From Candidatus Palauibacter australiensis (lineage in GTDB: Bacteria > Gemmatimonadota > Gemmatimonadetes > Palauibacterales > Palauibacteraceae), in NCBI GenBank assembly GCA_026705295.1, contig JAPPBA010000130.1, positions 1 to 46,892 of the forward strand: a stretch of DNA of 46,892 nucleotides. The letters run 5' to 3'. Shown here piece by piece: positions 32,053 to 41,562 of this stretch. Each line of letters begins with the position of its first letter. Position 1 is the stretch's first letter. The notes beneath the pieces are model-generated. The model did no database searches. It was not told the DNA's origin and saw only the letters and a program-made list of their open reading frames with translations. The position numbers and the translations under genes are program-made.

Positions 32053-34455
32053 GTGTCCGGGTACATCGCGCCATTCGAGTCTGTCGGACTCGCCGATCTC
32101 GAATCCGTCGGGGGGAAGAACGCGTCGCTCGGCGAGATGATCTCCCATCTCTCGGCCGCCGGCGTGGACGTGCCCGGCGGCTTCGCGATCACCGCCCGGG
32201 CGTATCGCGACTTCCTCTCGGGCGAACTCGGAGAACGCATCCACGCTTCGCTTGATGCGCTGGATGTCGAGGACCTGGGGGCGCTCGCCCGGGCGGGCCG
32301 CCAGATCCGGGGCTGGGTCGCCGATACGCCGCTTCCGCCGGAACTCGCCGCCCGGATCGGCACCGCCTACCGCGAACTCGGGGCCGGCGGAGACGGATCG
32401 GCCGGCAGCGCATCCGACGACGACATTTCCGTCGCGGTGCGCTCCTCGGCCACGGCCGAGGACCTCCCCGAGGCGTCCTTCGCCGGGCAGCAGGACACAC
32501 TGCTCAACGTCCGCGGAGTGGACGCGGTGCTGCGGGCCGTCCACCACGTCTACGGCTCGCTGTTCAGCGACCGGGCGATCGCCTACCGGGTGCACCAGGG
32601 GTTCGCGCACCGCGACGTGGCGCTCTCCGTCGGCGTGCAGCGCATGGCCCGCGCGGACAGGGGCTCGAGCGGCGTGATGTTCACGCTGGATACCGAGTCC
32701 GGTTTCCGGGACGTCGTGTTCATCACGAGCGCGTACGGTCTCGGCGAAACGGTCGTGCAGGGGGGCGTGAACCCCGACGAGTTCTACGTCTACAAGCCCG
32801 CCCTGCGCGCCGGCCGCCATGCGATCCTCCGCCGGAACCTCGGAGGCAAGGCGATCAAGCTCGTCTACGCCGGATCGGGAGCGCCGGCCGGGGACGAGGC
32901 CGCGTCCGTCCGGACGGTCGATGTGCCGGAGGAGGATCGGCTCCGCTTCTCGCTGACGGACGACGAGGTGCACGAACTCGCCCGCCAGGCACTCCTCATC
33001 GAGGACCACTACGGCCGCCCCATGGACATCGAGTGGGCGCGGGACGGCCTCGACGGCGCGTTGCGCATCCTGCAGGCGCGTCCGGAGACCGTGCAGAGCC
33101 GCGCGGGGGGCGTGATCTCCCGCTTCACGCTCAAGGAGCGGGGCCGCGTGCTCACCGAGGGGCGCAGCATCGGCGGCCGGATCGGCGGCGGCCCGGCGCG
33201 CGTCATCGAGTCGGCCTCCGAGATCGCGCGCTTCCGGCGCGGCGACGTGCTCGTGACGGACATGACGGACCCGGACTGGGAACCGATGATGAAGCAGTCC
33301 GCCGCCATCGTCACGAACCGCGGCGGCCGCACCTGCCACGCGGCGATCATCGCGCGGGAACTCGGCATCCCCGCGGTCGTCGGCTGCGGCGACGCGACGG
33401 CGCAACTCGCGGAGGCCGGCGACGTGACGGTGTCCTGCGCCGAAGGCGACGCGGGCTACGTCTACGAGGGGCTGCTCGACTTCGAGGAGGGCGAGATCCG
33501 GCTCGGCGCCATGCCGGAGATCCCGCTCAAGATCATGCTCAACGTGGGGAACCCGGACCGCGCGTTCGATTTCGCCTCCATCCCGAACCGGGGCGTGGGT
33601 CTCGCCCGGCTCGAGTTCATCATCAACCGCATGATCGGCGTACATCCGCAGGCCCTGCTCGACTTCGATAGCCTGCCGGACGACCTTCAGGACGAGATCC
33701 GGTTCCAGCACGCCGGCTACGCGGATCCGGTCGAGTTCTACGTCGAGAAGCTGACCGAGGGGATCGCCACCATCGCCGCGGCCTTCGCCCCGGAGCCCGT
33801 CATCGTGCGCCTGTCCGACTTCAAGTCGAACGAATACGCGGATCTCATCGGCGGCCGCCGCTACGAGCCGCGCGAGGAGAACCCGATGCTCGGCTTCCGC
33901 GGCGCGTCCCGCTACGTGTCGGAGAGCTTTCGTCCCGCCTTCGAACTCGAATGCCGAGCGCTGCGGCGGGTTCGCCGGAGGATCGGGCTCGACAACGTGT
34001 GGGTGATGGTCCCCTTCGTCCGGACGGTGGCCGAGGCGCGGGCCGTCGTCGACCTCCTGGCGGAGAACGGCCTCGCCCGCGGGGAGGACGGGCTGCAGCT
34101 CATCATGATGTGCGAGCTTCCCTCGAACGCCCTGCTCGCGGACGAGTTCCTCGAACACTTCGACGGCATGTCGATCGGGTCGAACGACATGACGCAGCTC
34201 ACCCTCGGCCTCGACCGCGACTCCGGGCTCATCGCCGACATCTTCGACGAGCGCGACGCCGCGGTGAAGGCGACGCTGTCGATGGCGATCCGCGCCTGCG
34301 CGAAGGCGGGCAAGTACATCGGGATCTGCGGGCAGGGACCGTCCGACCACCCCGATCTCGCGCGCTGGCTCGTGGAGGAGGGGATCGAGAGCATGTCCCT
34401 CAACCCGGACACGGCCGTCGAGACGTGGATGTTCCTCGCGGGGGAGGAAGTCTGA
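32053..34455 (+). CDS. ppsA: Phosphoenolpyruvate synthase
   Basis: The enzyme converts pyruvate, ATP and water to PEP, AMP and phosphate, the entry step of gluconeogenesis from pyruvate or lactate. The 800-residue product has the N-terminal ATP-binding domain ([31 protein letters not shown]), the swivelling phosphohistidine domain ([20 protein letters not shown], His429) and the C-terminal PEP-binding barrel. The barrel ends in [20 protein letters not shown] with catalytic Cys759 and [11 protein letters not shown]. The Thr two residues before His429 is the site PpsR would phosphorylate. GGGAG lies 5 bases before GTG 32053; TTG 32041, also with a purine tract, is an alternative. It is the first gene of an operon running to 38873. 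Confidence 0.96.
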   Translation: MSGYIAPFESVGLADLESVGGKNASLGEMISHLSAAGVDVPGGFAITARAYRDFLSGELGERIHASLDALDVEDLGALARAGRQIRGWVADTPLPPELAARIGTAYRELGAGGDGSAGSASDDDISVAVRSSATAEDLPEASFAGQQDTLLNVRGVDAVLRAVHHVYGSLFSDRAIAYRVHQGFAHRDVALSVGVQRMARADRGSSGVMFTLDTESGFRDVVFITSAYGLGETVVQGGVNPDEFYVYKPALRAGRHAILRRNLGGKAIKLVYAGSGAPAGDEAASVRTVDVPEEDRLRFSLTDDEVHELARQALLIEDHYGRPMDIEWARDGLDGALRILQARPETVQSRAGGVISRFTLKERGRVLTEGRSIGGRIGGGPARVIESASEIARFRRGDVLVTDMTDPDWEPMMKQSAAIVTNRGGRTCHAAIIARELGIPAVVGCGDATAQLAEAGDVTVSCAEGDAGYVYEGLLDFEEGEIRLGAMPEIPLKIMLNVGNPDRAFDFASIPNRGVGLARLEFIINRMIGVHPQALLDFDSLPDDLQDEIRFQHAGYADPVEFYVEKLTEGIATIAAAFAPEPVIVRLSDFKSNEYADLIGGRRYEPREENPMLGFRGASRYVSESFRPAFELECRALRRVRRRIGLDNVWVMVPFVRTVAEARAVVDLLAENGLARGEDGLQLIMMCELPSNALLADEFLEHFDGMSIGSNDMTQLTLGLDRDSGLIADIFDERDAAVKATLSMAIRACAKAGKYIGICGQGPSDHPDLARWLVEEGIESMSLNPDTAVETWMFLAGEEV

Positions 34456-35975
34456 AGCCGGCGAACGGAGACGCAGCGGGCACGGCGGCCCCGGGGTCCG
34501 GCGGAACGGGGCTCGCGCGCCAACTCGGACTGTGGGGTCTGGCGGCGACAGGCATCTGCTCGATGCTGGGGGCGGGGATCAACGTGGTCCCCGTCATGAT
34601 CCAGCGGAACGTGCCCGGGATCGCGGAGAACGTGCTCCCGGCGTTCGCCTTCGGCGCCCTGCCGGCCGTCCTCGCGGGGCTCGCCTACGCGATCCTCGCC
34701 TCCGCCATGCCGCGCGCCGGCGGCAGCTACGTCTTCGCGAGCCGGGCGCTCGGTCCGTACTGGGGCTTCGTGGCGAGTTTCTCGCAGTGGTTCGGCCTCT
34801 CCATCGTCATCGGGGTCGTCTCCTACCTCGTCGTCCCGTTCCTGAGAGACATCGCCGGCGCCCTCGGCATGGAGGGCGTGGCCGGCGCGCTCGACACGGG
34901 TCCGGTCCGGGTGGGGCTGGCGCTCGCGATGCTGTGGACGTTCGCGTGGGTTAACCTGCGCGGGCTCAGGGCCTACGAACGGACCGTGGTGCCGCTCATG
35001 GTCGTCATGTTCGCGCTCGGCGCGATCGTCATCGTGGCCGGATTCTCGTTCGACCAGGGCGACTTCGCGGCGGCGCTGCTCGCGCGGGAAGGCGTGGAGG
35101 TGCCCGCGGCCGCGCCGCCACCGCTCGACCCCGCCCGCTTCCTCGCCGCTTCCGGCCTCCTCTTCGCCAGCTTCGTCGGCTTCGACGCGATCGCGCAGGC
35201 GGGCGGCGAGGCGCGGAATCCGAACCGCGCGCTCCCCCTCGCGATCGGCCTCGCGGTCTTCATCGTGGGCGCCTACTACCTGCTGTTCACCGCCGCCGTT
35301 TATCACACGGTCCCGTGGGAGTTCGTGTGGGCGCGCGCGCAGGAACAGGACCTCACCGCCCCCGGACTCCTTGGCTACGTGCTCCCGCCGTGGTGGACGG
35401 TGCTCATCGTGGCGGGCGCCGCGATCGCCCTCATCAACGACCTGCCGGCGATGATCCTCTCCGTGTCGCGCCTCGTCTTCGCGTGGGCCGAGGACGGGAT
35501 CTTCCCGTCGGGCCTCGCCCGGGTACACCCGACGCACCGCACGCCGCACGCCGCGATCGTCCTCTCGACCGCGCTGGCCTCCGTCGCGATCGTCGGCAGC
35601 GAATTCGCGGGTGACTTCTTCCTCGGCGTCGACATCATGGTCACGTCGATGCTCGTCAACTTCCTCCTCATGTGCGTCTCCGTGCTCATCCTCCCGCGGC
35701 GGAACCCCGGGATCGCCGCGAACTTCCGCGTGCTCCGCGGCCCGGTGGCGCGAACGTGCGTGTGCGTGGCGGGGATCGTGCTCCTGGCGACGTTCCTCGT
35801 GACCCACCTGCGGAAGGACCTCACGGCCGACGTCGCGGCGTGGTATTTCCACTCCACGCCGCTCTGGATCGGCGTCATGGCGCTGGGATCGCTCATCTAC
35901 ATCCGCAAGATGCGAACGCTGCGGGCCTCCGGGACGGACGTCGACCGCCTCTTCCGCGAGCTGCCTCCTGAGTAG
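34452..35975 (+). CDS. APC-superfamily amino acid permease with apparent CTG start
   Basis: The 507-residue product has 12 predicted membrane helices, beginning with the family motif [19 protein letters not shown]. It also has [28 protein letters not shown] in helices 6-7 and [25 protein letters not shown] after helix 8, typical of APC transporters. It should import an amino acid or similar small organic acid by ion symport. No ATG, GTG or TTG lies between the end of ppsA and helix 1. The best candidate is CTG 34452, which overlaps the ppsA TGA (CTGA) and has GGGGAGGA directly upstream. A GTG at 34425, inside ppsA, is the other option. ATG 34563 would cut helix 1. Confidence 0.85.
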   Translation: MKPANGDAAGTAAPGSGGTGLARQLGLWGLAATGICSMLGAGINVVPVMIQRNVPGIAENVLPAFAFGALPAVLAGLAYAILASAMPRAGGSYVFASRALGPYWGFVASFSQWFGLSIVIGVVSYLVVPFLRDIAGALGMEGVAGALDTGPVRVGLALAMLWTFAWVNLRGLRAYERTVVPLMVVMFALGAIVIVAGFSFDQGDFAAALLAREGVEVPAAAPPPLDPARFLAASGLLFASFVGFDAIAQAGGEARNPNRALPLAIGLAVFIVGAYYLLFTAAVYHTVPWEFVWARAQEQDLTAPGLLGYVLPPWWTVLIVAGAAIALINDLPAMILSVSRLVFAWAEDGIFPSGLARVHPTHRTPHAAIVLSTALASVAIVGSEFAGDFFLGVDIMVTSMLVNFLLMCVSVLILPRRNPGIAANFRVLRGPVARTCVCVAGIVLLATFLVTHLRKDLTADVAAWYFHSTPLWIGVMALGSLIYIRKMRTLRASGTDVDRLFRELPPE

Positions 35976-36018
35976 GCCGGAGCGCCGGGAACTGGCTCCC
36001 GGCCTGGAGATCTCCCGG

Positions 36019-37431
36019 GTGCTGACCGGACTGTGGCAGGTGGCCGACCTGGAACGCGAGGGCCCCATCGAGGTCGAGGGCGCCGCGGCCGCCATGGACG
36101 CCTACGCCGCGGCCGGCTTCACGACGTTCGACATGGCGGACCACTACGGTTCGGCCGAGGAGATCGCCGGCGCGTGCGCGTCCAGGGCCCCGCATCGCGA
36201 CGGAGACATGCAACTCCTCACCAAGTGGACGCCCGCGCCCGGTCCGCACACGCCGGCGACCGTGCGCGAAGCCATGGAGCGGTCGCTGCAGCGCCTGCGG
36301 GCGGACGCGATCGACCTCCTCCAGTTCCACGCCTGGCACTACGCGGATCCGAGCTGGCTGGACTGCCTGTTCGCCCTCCAGGAGTTAAAGGACGAAGGCC
36401 TGATCCGGCACCTCGGCCTCACGAACTTCGACGCCGTCCACCTCGACATGGTGTGCCACACCGGCATCGACGTGGTCTCGAACCAGGTCTCGTACTCTCT
36501 CCTCGACGGGCGCGCCGCCGGCGCGATGACGGAGGTCTGTCTCCGGCACGGGGTCCAGCTCCTCGCCTACGGAACGCTGGCGGGCGGCCTCCTGACCGGG
36601 CGCTGGTTCGACGTGGAGGACCCGGGGCCGGAGGGCGTGAAGACGTGGTCCGAGATGAAGTACCGCCGCTTCGTCGAGGCGGCGGGCGGCTGGGGCCGCC
36701 TTCAGGTGCTGCTCGCGGCGGTCCGGGCGGTGGCGATGAAGCATGGCGTGTCGATGGCGAACGTCGCGGCGCGCGCCATCCTCGACCGGCCCGCCGTGGC
36801 GGGGGTGATCATCGGCGCGCGGCTGGGGCGCCGCGAGCACATCGCCGACAACCTGCGCCTCTCGTCGCTGCAGCTCGACGCGGCGGACCGGAAAACGCTG
36901 GCGATGGCGAGCGGGTCGCTGGACCCCCTTCCGGGAGACTGCGGAGATGAGTACCGGCGGCCCCCCTACCTGACGGCTGCGGGCGACCTCAGCGATCACC
37001 TGGACGAACTTCCGCCGCCGTATCCCGTCCGGACCGGGACCGGCGGCCGGACGCGCGTGGACTCCGGCACGGTGTGGGAGGACCTCGCGGGCTACAGTCG
37101 GGCGGTGCGGACGGGCGACCGCATCGCGGTCTCCGGGACGACGGCCACGCACGGGGACCGCCTGGTCGGCGGGGACGACCCCACCTCGCAGACGCACTTT
37201 GTCATCGACAAGATCGAAGGGGCGATCGAAGCCCTGGGCGGACGCCTCGAGGACGTGGTTCGGACCCGGGTCTTCGTGCCGGAACTGGCGGACTGGGAGC
37301 CGGTGGCCCGCGCGCACGGCCAGCGATTCGGCGGCATCCGGCCCGCCAACACGCTGGTTCAGGCGGGTCTCATCGGGTCAGGATACCGGGTCGAGATCGA
37401 AGCCGAGGCCCGCGTGGGGAGGGAGCCGTGA
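36019..37431 (+). CDS. Aldo/keto reductase fused to a RidA/YjgF-like domain
   Basis: The 470-residue product is a two-domain fusion. Residues 1-310 are an aldo/keto reductase with the tetrad Asp38, Tyr43, Lys69 and His104 (FDMADHYGSAEE, LLTKW, LLQFHAWHY), and IIGARLGRREHIADNL for the cofactor. After a linker, residues about 350-468 form a RidA/YjgF-like trimer-type domain (DLAGYSRAVRTGDRIAVSGTT, IEALGGRLEDVVRTRVFV, RPANTLVQAGLIGSGYRVEIEAEA). The Arg that lets RidA deaminate enamines (in the PARSxV motif) is replaced, reading RPANTLV, so it is not a canonical RidA. GTG 36019 has GGAG 9 bases upstream. The family's N-terminal hairpin (RELAPGLEISR) is encoded in frame just upstream, so a CTG start at 35968 is possible. 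Confidence 0.88.
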   Translation: MLTGLWQVADLEREGPIEVEGAAAAMDAYAAAGFTTFDMADHYGSAEEIAGACASRAPHRDGDMQLLTKWTPAPGPHTPATVREAMERSLQRLRADAIDLLQFHAWHYADPSWLDCLFALQELKDEGLIRHLGLTNFDAVHLDMVCHTGIDVVSNQVSYSLLDGRAAGAMTEVCLRHGVQLLAYGTLAGGLLTGRWFDVEDPGPEGVKTWSEMKYRRFVEAAGGWGRLQVLLAAVRAVAMKHGVSMANVAARAILDRPAVAGVIIGARLGRREHIADNLRLSSLQLDAADRKTLAMASGSLDPLPGDCGDEYRRPPYLTAAGDLSDHLDELPPPYPVRTGTGGRTRVDSGTVWEDLAGYSRAVRTGDRIAVSGTTATHGDRLVGGDDPTSQTHFVIDKIEGAIEALGGRLEDVVRTRVFVPELADWEPVARAHGQRFGGIRPANTLVQAGLIGSGYRVEIEAEARVGREP

Positions 37432-38873
37432 AGAAGAGGCGACGACACATCCGCGGGATCGTCCGCGTGGCCCTGCTGTGGGCCCTCGCCGGAGCGTTCG
37501 TCGGGGCGGTCATCGAGATCCTCGCCGACACGCTGCCGGGGGGACTTCCCATGGCGTCCCTCGTCGACATTTGGCCGCCGGTGCTCGCGATCATCGGCTT
37601 TGCCGGCGGCACGCTCTTCGCCGCGGCGTTCGGGGTTTCGGAAGTCTCGATGCTGAAGACGCTGCGCTCCGTCGTCCGCTTCAGGAGGCTCGAACTGAAC
37701 CCCGTCGCGCGCCGGCTCGGCCGCTGCGCGAGCGTCGAGGACCTGCGGGAGGTCGCCCGGCGCCGGCTCCCGCGCGGCGTGTTCGGCTACATCGACGGGG
37801 CGGCGGAGGATGAGCGCACCCAGGCGCGGAACTGCAACGCCTTCCACCGGCTGGAGTTCCGGCCCCGCGTCCTGCGGGATGTGACGAACGTGGATCCCGG
37901 TGTGGAGATCCTCGGCCGCCGCCACCCGCTGCCGCTCATCCTCGCCCCCACCGGGTTCAGCCGCATCGCGGATTCGGAGGGTGAACTCGCCGTGGCCCGG
38001 GCCGCGGCGCGCGCGGGGCTCACCTACAGCCTCTCGACCCTCGGCACCCGCTCGATCGAGGAGGTGGCCGCCGTCAGTTCCGGTCCCCGGTGGTTCCAGG
38101 TCTACGTGTGGAAGGACCGCGGCCTGGTCGCGGAACTCGTCGAGCGGGCCCGCGAGTCCGGCTACGAGGCGCTCCTGCTCACGGTCGATGTCGCGGTGCT
38201 CGGGCGGCGCGAGCGCGATGTCCGGCTTGGCTTCACGCTCCCCCCGCAGCTCGGCCTCGACACCTTCGTCGACGGGATCCGCAAACCCGGCTGGACGTGG
38301 GACTTCCTCACCTCCGAGCCGATCATCTTCTCGAGCGCCGTGAGCCGGGATGCGGCGGGCGGGGCGGGGGGCGTCGACGCCATGGGTCTCGCACAGTACG
38401 TGAACCAGCAGTTCGACCCGAAGCTGGCCTGGGATGATGTGGACTGGCTGCGCTCGATCTGGGATGGTCCCATCGTCATCAAGGGTATCCAGACGGTGGA
38501 AGACGCCGTCCTGGCGGCGGAGGCCGGCGTCGAGGGGATCGTGATCTCGAACCACGGCGGACGACAACTCGACGATGCGCCGCCGACGCTGGAGTTGCTG
38601 CAGCCGGTCGCGGATTCGGTCGGGGACCGGCTCGATGTCCTCATCGACGGCGGGGTCCGCCGCGGCAGCGACATCGCGAAGGCCGTCGCGCTCGGGGCGA
38701 AGGCCTGTCTGGCGGGCCGCGCCTACTTCTACGCGCTGGGAGCCGGCGGCGAGCGGGGCGTGGACCTCGTCCTCAAGTGGTTCGACGACGGATTCCGGCG
38801 CACGATGGCGCTCCTGGGCGCCCGGACCGTGGACGAGATCACTCCCGAATCGGTGCGCTGGCGAGACTCCTGA
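37428..38873 (+). CDS. FMN-dependent alpha-hydroxyacid dehydrogenase with N-terminal membrane anchor
   Basis: The 481-residue product begins with two hydrophobic helices (about 10-30, VALLWALAGAFVGAVIEIL; about 50-70, WPPVLAIIGFAGGTLFAAAFG). A full LldD/glycolate-oxidase barrel follows: GVFGYIDGAAEDERT, LILAPTGFSRIADSEGE, YSLSTLGTRSIEEVAA, WFQVYVWKDR, LLLTVDVAVLGRRERDVR, ISNHGGRQLDD with catalytic His376, and DGGVRRGSDIAKAVALGA. Such enzymes oxidise L-lactate or a related 2-hydroxyacid and pass electrons to the quinone pool. The usual protein starts near the barrel, so the two helices are an addition. The start is GTG 37428, overlapping the preceding stop (GTGA), after GGGAGGGAG. ATG 37650 could give a soluble form. 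With ppsA it would route lactate to PEP. Confidence 0.9.
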   Translation: MKKRRRHIRGIVRVALLWALAGAFVGAVIEILADTLPGGLPMASLVDIWPPVLAIIGFAGGTLFAAAFGVSEVSMLKTLRSVVRFRRLELNPVARRLGRCASVEDLREVARRRLPRGVFGYIDGAAEDERTQARNCNAFHRLEFRPRVLRDVTNVDPGVEILGRRHPLPLILAPTGFSRIADSEGELAVARAAARAGLTYSLSTLGTRSIEEVAAVSSGPRWFQVYVWKDRGLVAELVERARESGYEALLLTVDVAVLGRRERDVRLGFTLPPQLGLDTFVDGIRKPGWTWDFLTSEPIIFSSAVSRDAAGGAGGVDAMGLAQYVNQQFDPKLAWDDVDWLRSIWDGPIVIKGIQTVEDAVLAAEAGVEGIVISNHGGRQLDDAPPTLELLQPVADSVGDRLDVLIDGGVRRGSDIAKAVALGAKACLAGRAYFYALGAGGERGVDLVLKWFDDGFRRTMALLGARTVDEITPESVRWRDS

Positions 38874-38911
38874 ATGGGCTCCCGCCGCTTGCCACACAGC
38901 GGGTTCCGTGC

Positions 38912-38941
38912 TTAGCGTGTTATGCGGATACATCTTTTAAT
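38912..38941 (+). promoter_or_regulatory. Weak candidate promoter of the cytochrome/DUF1592 gene
   Basis: TTTAAT (38936-38941) matches TATAAT at five of six positions in a locally AT-rich stretch. An upstream TTAGCG at 18-base spacing is a poor -35. A GAACCGGTTC palindrome (38953-38962) sits between it and the start codon. This is the only AT-rich patch in the 128-base gap after the operon that ends at 38873. Confidence 0.3.
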
Positions 38942-39001
38942 GCGCCGAGTGCGAACCGGTTCAAAAAAGCGGTTTCAATGCCCGGACAGGAAGCGTACAG
39001 A

Positions 39002-41515
39002 ATGATGGCGATCCGCACGGTCGGCGCGGCCCTGGTGCTGGTTCTCGCGGTCCCCGCGAGCCTCTCCGCGCAGGAAGGCCGGGTCGCGTCCGCCGCGGCC
39101 GTGGAGGGAGCCGCCGGCCAGCCCGGCGTGGGTTCGGTCGCCGAGTTCGTCCACACGCCCGCCACCGCCCCGTCTCCGGCGACCGTCGCCCCCGTCACGG
39201 CGGGGCCGAACGACATCGTCCAGGGCGTCTGCACCAACTGCCACAACAGCCGCCGGTTCGCGGGCAACCTCGACCTCGAACCGTTCGATGTGGACGCCGC
39301 GGACGAAGAGGCCGAGACCGCCGAAAAGATGATCCGCAAGCTGCGCGCCGGCATGATGCCGCCGCCCGGCGTGCGCCGTCCACCGGAGGAGGAACTCCTC
39401 GAACTCGTCGAAACGCTCGAGGACATCGTCGACGACGCCGCGGCCCGGAACCCGAACCCCGGCGGCCGCACCTTCCAGCGGCTCAACCGCCCCGAGTACG
39501 AGCGGGCGATCCGGGACCTGCTGGGGCTCGAGGTCGACGCCGGGAAGTGGCTCCCCAACGACCAGATGAGCGCCAACTTCGACAATATCGCCGACGTGCA
39601 GGCGCTCTCGCCGACGCTTCTCGACGCCTACCTGAACGGGGCGGCCGAGATCAGCCGCATGGCGGTAGGCGACCGCAACGCGCCGCCCGTCAACACGACG
39701 TACAAGAACTCGCAGTACGTCTCGCAGCACCCGTGGGACCACGTGGAGGGGGCCCCGTTCGGGACGCGCGGCGGGATGGTCGTGGACCACACCTTCCCGG
39801 CCGACGGCGAGTACACCTTTGCGCTCGTCTTCACCTCCGGCGCGAACTCCCGCATGGAGGACATCGACATTTCGGTCGGCGGCGAGCGGGTCGCGCTCCT
39901 CCACTACACGCGGCGCGGCGGCGGCGCGGATGACCGCGGTTTCACGCCCGTCGAGACGGAACCGGTCTTCGTCCGCGCCGGCCAGCACCGCGTGTCCGCA
40001 GCCTTCATCCGGCGGCAGGAGGGGCCGTACGAGGACCTGATCCGGCCGCACGTGTGGTCCAACGCCGGCGGCGGTTCGGGCGGCGGCGGGGTCACGACGC
40101 TACCGCACCTGCAGGACCTCATCATCGGCGGACCGCACAATCCGACCGGCGTGTCGGAGTCGCCGGTCCGCCAGCGCATCTTCACGTGCCGTCCCACGTC
40201 GTCCGCCGAGGAGCGGCCCTGTGCCCGCGGCATCCTGACCGACCTCGCGCGCAGCGCCTACCGCCGCCCGCTCGAACCGAGCGAGGTCGACGGCCTGATG
40301 ACGTTCTACGACATGGGCGTCGAACAAGGCGGGTTCGAAGTCGGCGTGCGCATGGCCCTCGAGGCGGTCCTCGCGAGCCCGTTCTTCGTCCTCCGGCTCG
40401 AGCGCGAGCCCGAAGGCGTGCGAAGCGGAGAGGCCTACGCGCTGGAGGACATCGACCTTGCCTCGCGGCTCTCATTCTTCCTCTGGGGCCTCCCGCCCGA
40501 CGAGGAACTGCGCGGCGCGGCGGTCGAGGGACGGCTGTCCGATCCCGGCGAACTGGAGCGGCAGGCGCGCCGCATGCTCGCCGATCCCCGCTCCGAGGCG
40601 CTGAGTTCGCGCTTCGTGTCCCAGTGGCTGCGGCTGCAGGACCTGTACAAGGTCCGCCCGGACCCGAACTTCTTCCCGAACTTCGACGAGAATCTCGCGG
40701 ACGCCATGAAGCGGGAGACCGAACTCCTCTTCCAGAGCCTCATCCGCGAGGACCGGAGCCTGCTCGACTTCTTCCGGGCGGACTACACGTTCGTGAACGA
40801 GCGGCTGGCCCATCACTACGGGTTCGAGAGCGTGGCCGGGCGCGACTTCCAGCGCGTGAGCTATCCCGCCGACGAGCGCGTGGGGATCCTCGGCCACGGC
40901 AGCGTCCTCGTCCTCACCTCGCTCGCGAACCGCACGTCTCCCGTGCTTCGCGGCAAGTGGGTCATGGAGGTGCTGCTCGGGACGCCGCCCCCGCCGCCCC
41001 CGCCGGGGGTGCCGGATCTGGATGAGACGGAAGAATCGATGGACGGGCGCCTGCTCACGACGCGCGAGCGAATGGAGATGCACCGGGCGAGTCCGGCGTG
41101 CCGGTCCTGCCACCGGTTCATGGATCCCATCGGCCTTGCGCTGGACAACTTCGACGTGACGGGGAAGTGGCGCCTGCGCGAGAACGGGCTGCCGCTGGAC
41201 ACCCGCGGCGACTTCTACGACGGAACGCCGGTCCAGACGCCGCCCGAACTCATTGACGCGCTCCTCAAGCGCCCGCTGCCGCTGCTCCGGAACTTCACGG
41301 AGAACCTGGCCGCGTACGCGCTCGGCCGCCGCGTCGAGTACTACGACCAGCCCTGGATCCGGTCGATTGTGGAGGACGCGGAAGAGGACGACTACAGACT
41401 TTCGTCGCTGATCATGGGCGTCGTGAACGGCGATGCCTTCAGGATGAAGCGGGCCATGCCCGCGACCGCGGTAGAAGAAGAGGTTTCCGAGGAGGTTTCC
41501 GAAGACCGCCGCTAG
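39002..41515 (+). CDS. Exported c-type cytochrome with DUF1587/1595/1592/1588/1585 domains
   Basis: The 837-residue product has a signal peptide (GAALVLVLAVPASLSAQ). A heme-c site CTNCH (77-81) sits in a planctomycete-type cytochrome domain. Next come DUF1587 (RTFQRLNRPEYERAIRDLLGLEVD), a carbohydrate-binding-like insert (VVDHTFPADGEYTFALVF) and DUF1595 (ILTDLARSAYRRPLEPSEVDGL). DUF1592 (DLASRLSFFLWGLPPDEEL), DUF1588 (GILGHGSVLVLTSLANRTSPV) with CRSCH at 700-704, and DUF1585 (LLRNFTENLAAYALGRRVEYYD) complete it. The second CxxCH may bind another heme. These proteins occur beside DUF1552 proteins and are thought to serve extracytoplasmic redox or polymer breakdown; the reaction is unknown. ATG 39002 has AGGAAG about 9 bases upstream; ATG 38978 lacks one. 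Confidence 0.9.
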   Translation: MMAIRTVGAALVLVLAVPASLSAQEGRVASAAAVEGAAGQPGVGSVAEFVHTPATAPSPATVAPVTAGPNDIVQGVCTNCHNSRRFAGNLDLEPFDVDAADEEAETAEKMIRKLRAGMMPPPGVRRPPEEELLELVETLEDIVDDAAARNPNPGGRTFQRLNRPEYERAIRDLLGLEVDAGKWLPNDQMSANFDNIADVQALSPTLLDAYLNGAAEISRMAVGDRNAPPVNTTYKNSQYVSQHPWDHVEGAPFGTRGGMVVDHTFPADGEYTFALVFTSGANSRMEDIDISVGGERVALLHYTRRGGGADDRGFTPVETEPVFVRAGQHRVSAAFIRRQEGPYEDLIRPHVWSNAGGGSGGGGVTTLPHLQDLIIGGPHNPTGVSESPVRQRIFTCRPTSSAEERPCARGILTDLARSAYRRPLEPSEVDGLMTFYDMGVEQGGFEVGVRMALEAVLASPFFVLRLEREPEGVRSGEAYALEDIDLASRLSFFLWGLPPDEELRGAAVEGRLSDPGELERQARRMLADPRSEALSSRFVSQWLRLQDLYKVRPDPNFFPNFDENLADAMKRETELLFQSLIREDRSLLDFFRADYTFVNERLAHHYGFESVAGRDFQRVSYPADERVGILGHGSVLVLTSLANRTSPVLRGKWVMEVLLGTPPPPPPPGVPDLDETEESMDGRLLTTRERMEMHRASPACRSCHRFMDPIGLALDNFDVTGKWRLRENGLPLDTRGDFYDGTPVQTPPELIDALLKRPLPLLRNFTENLAAYALGRRVEYYDQPWIRSIVEDAEEDDYRLSSLIMGVVNGDAFRMKRAMPATAVEEEVSEEVSEDRR

Positions 41516-41562
41516 ACGGCCCGTGCGGCCGCGCGGCGGTCCGACGTTCCGAGAGGGAGAAC

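Noticed and set aside
31972-34350. A 792-codon minus-strand frame opposite ppsA
   Set aside because: It is the complementary shadow of the PEP synthase gene, with no recognisable domain and no ribosome site.
38953-38962. GAACCGGTTC palindrome upstream of the cytochrome gene
   Set aside because: Ten bases of symmetry is expected by chance in a GC-rich window, and no second copy is visible nearby.
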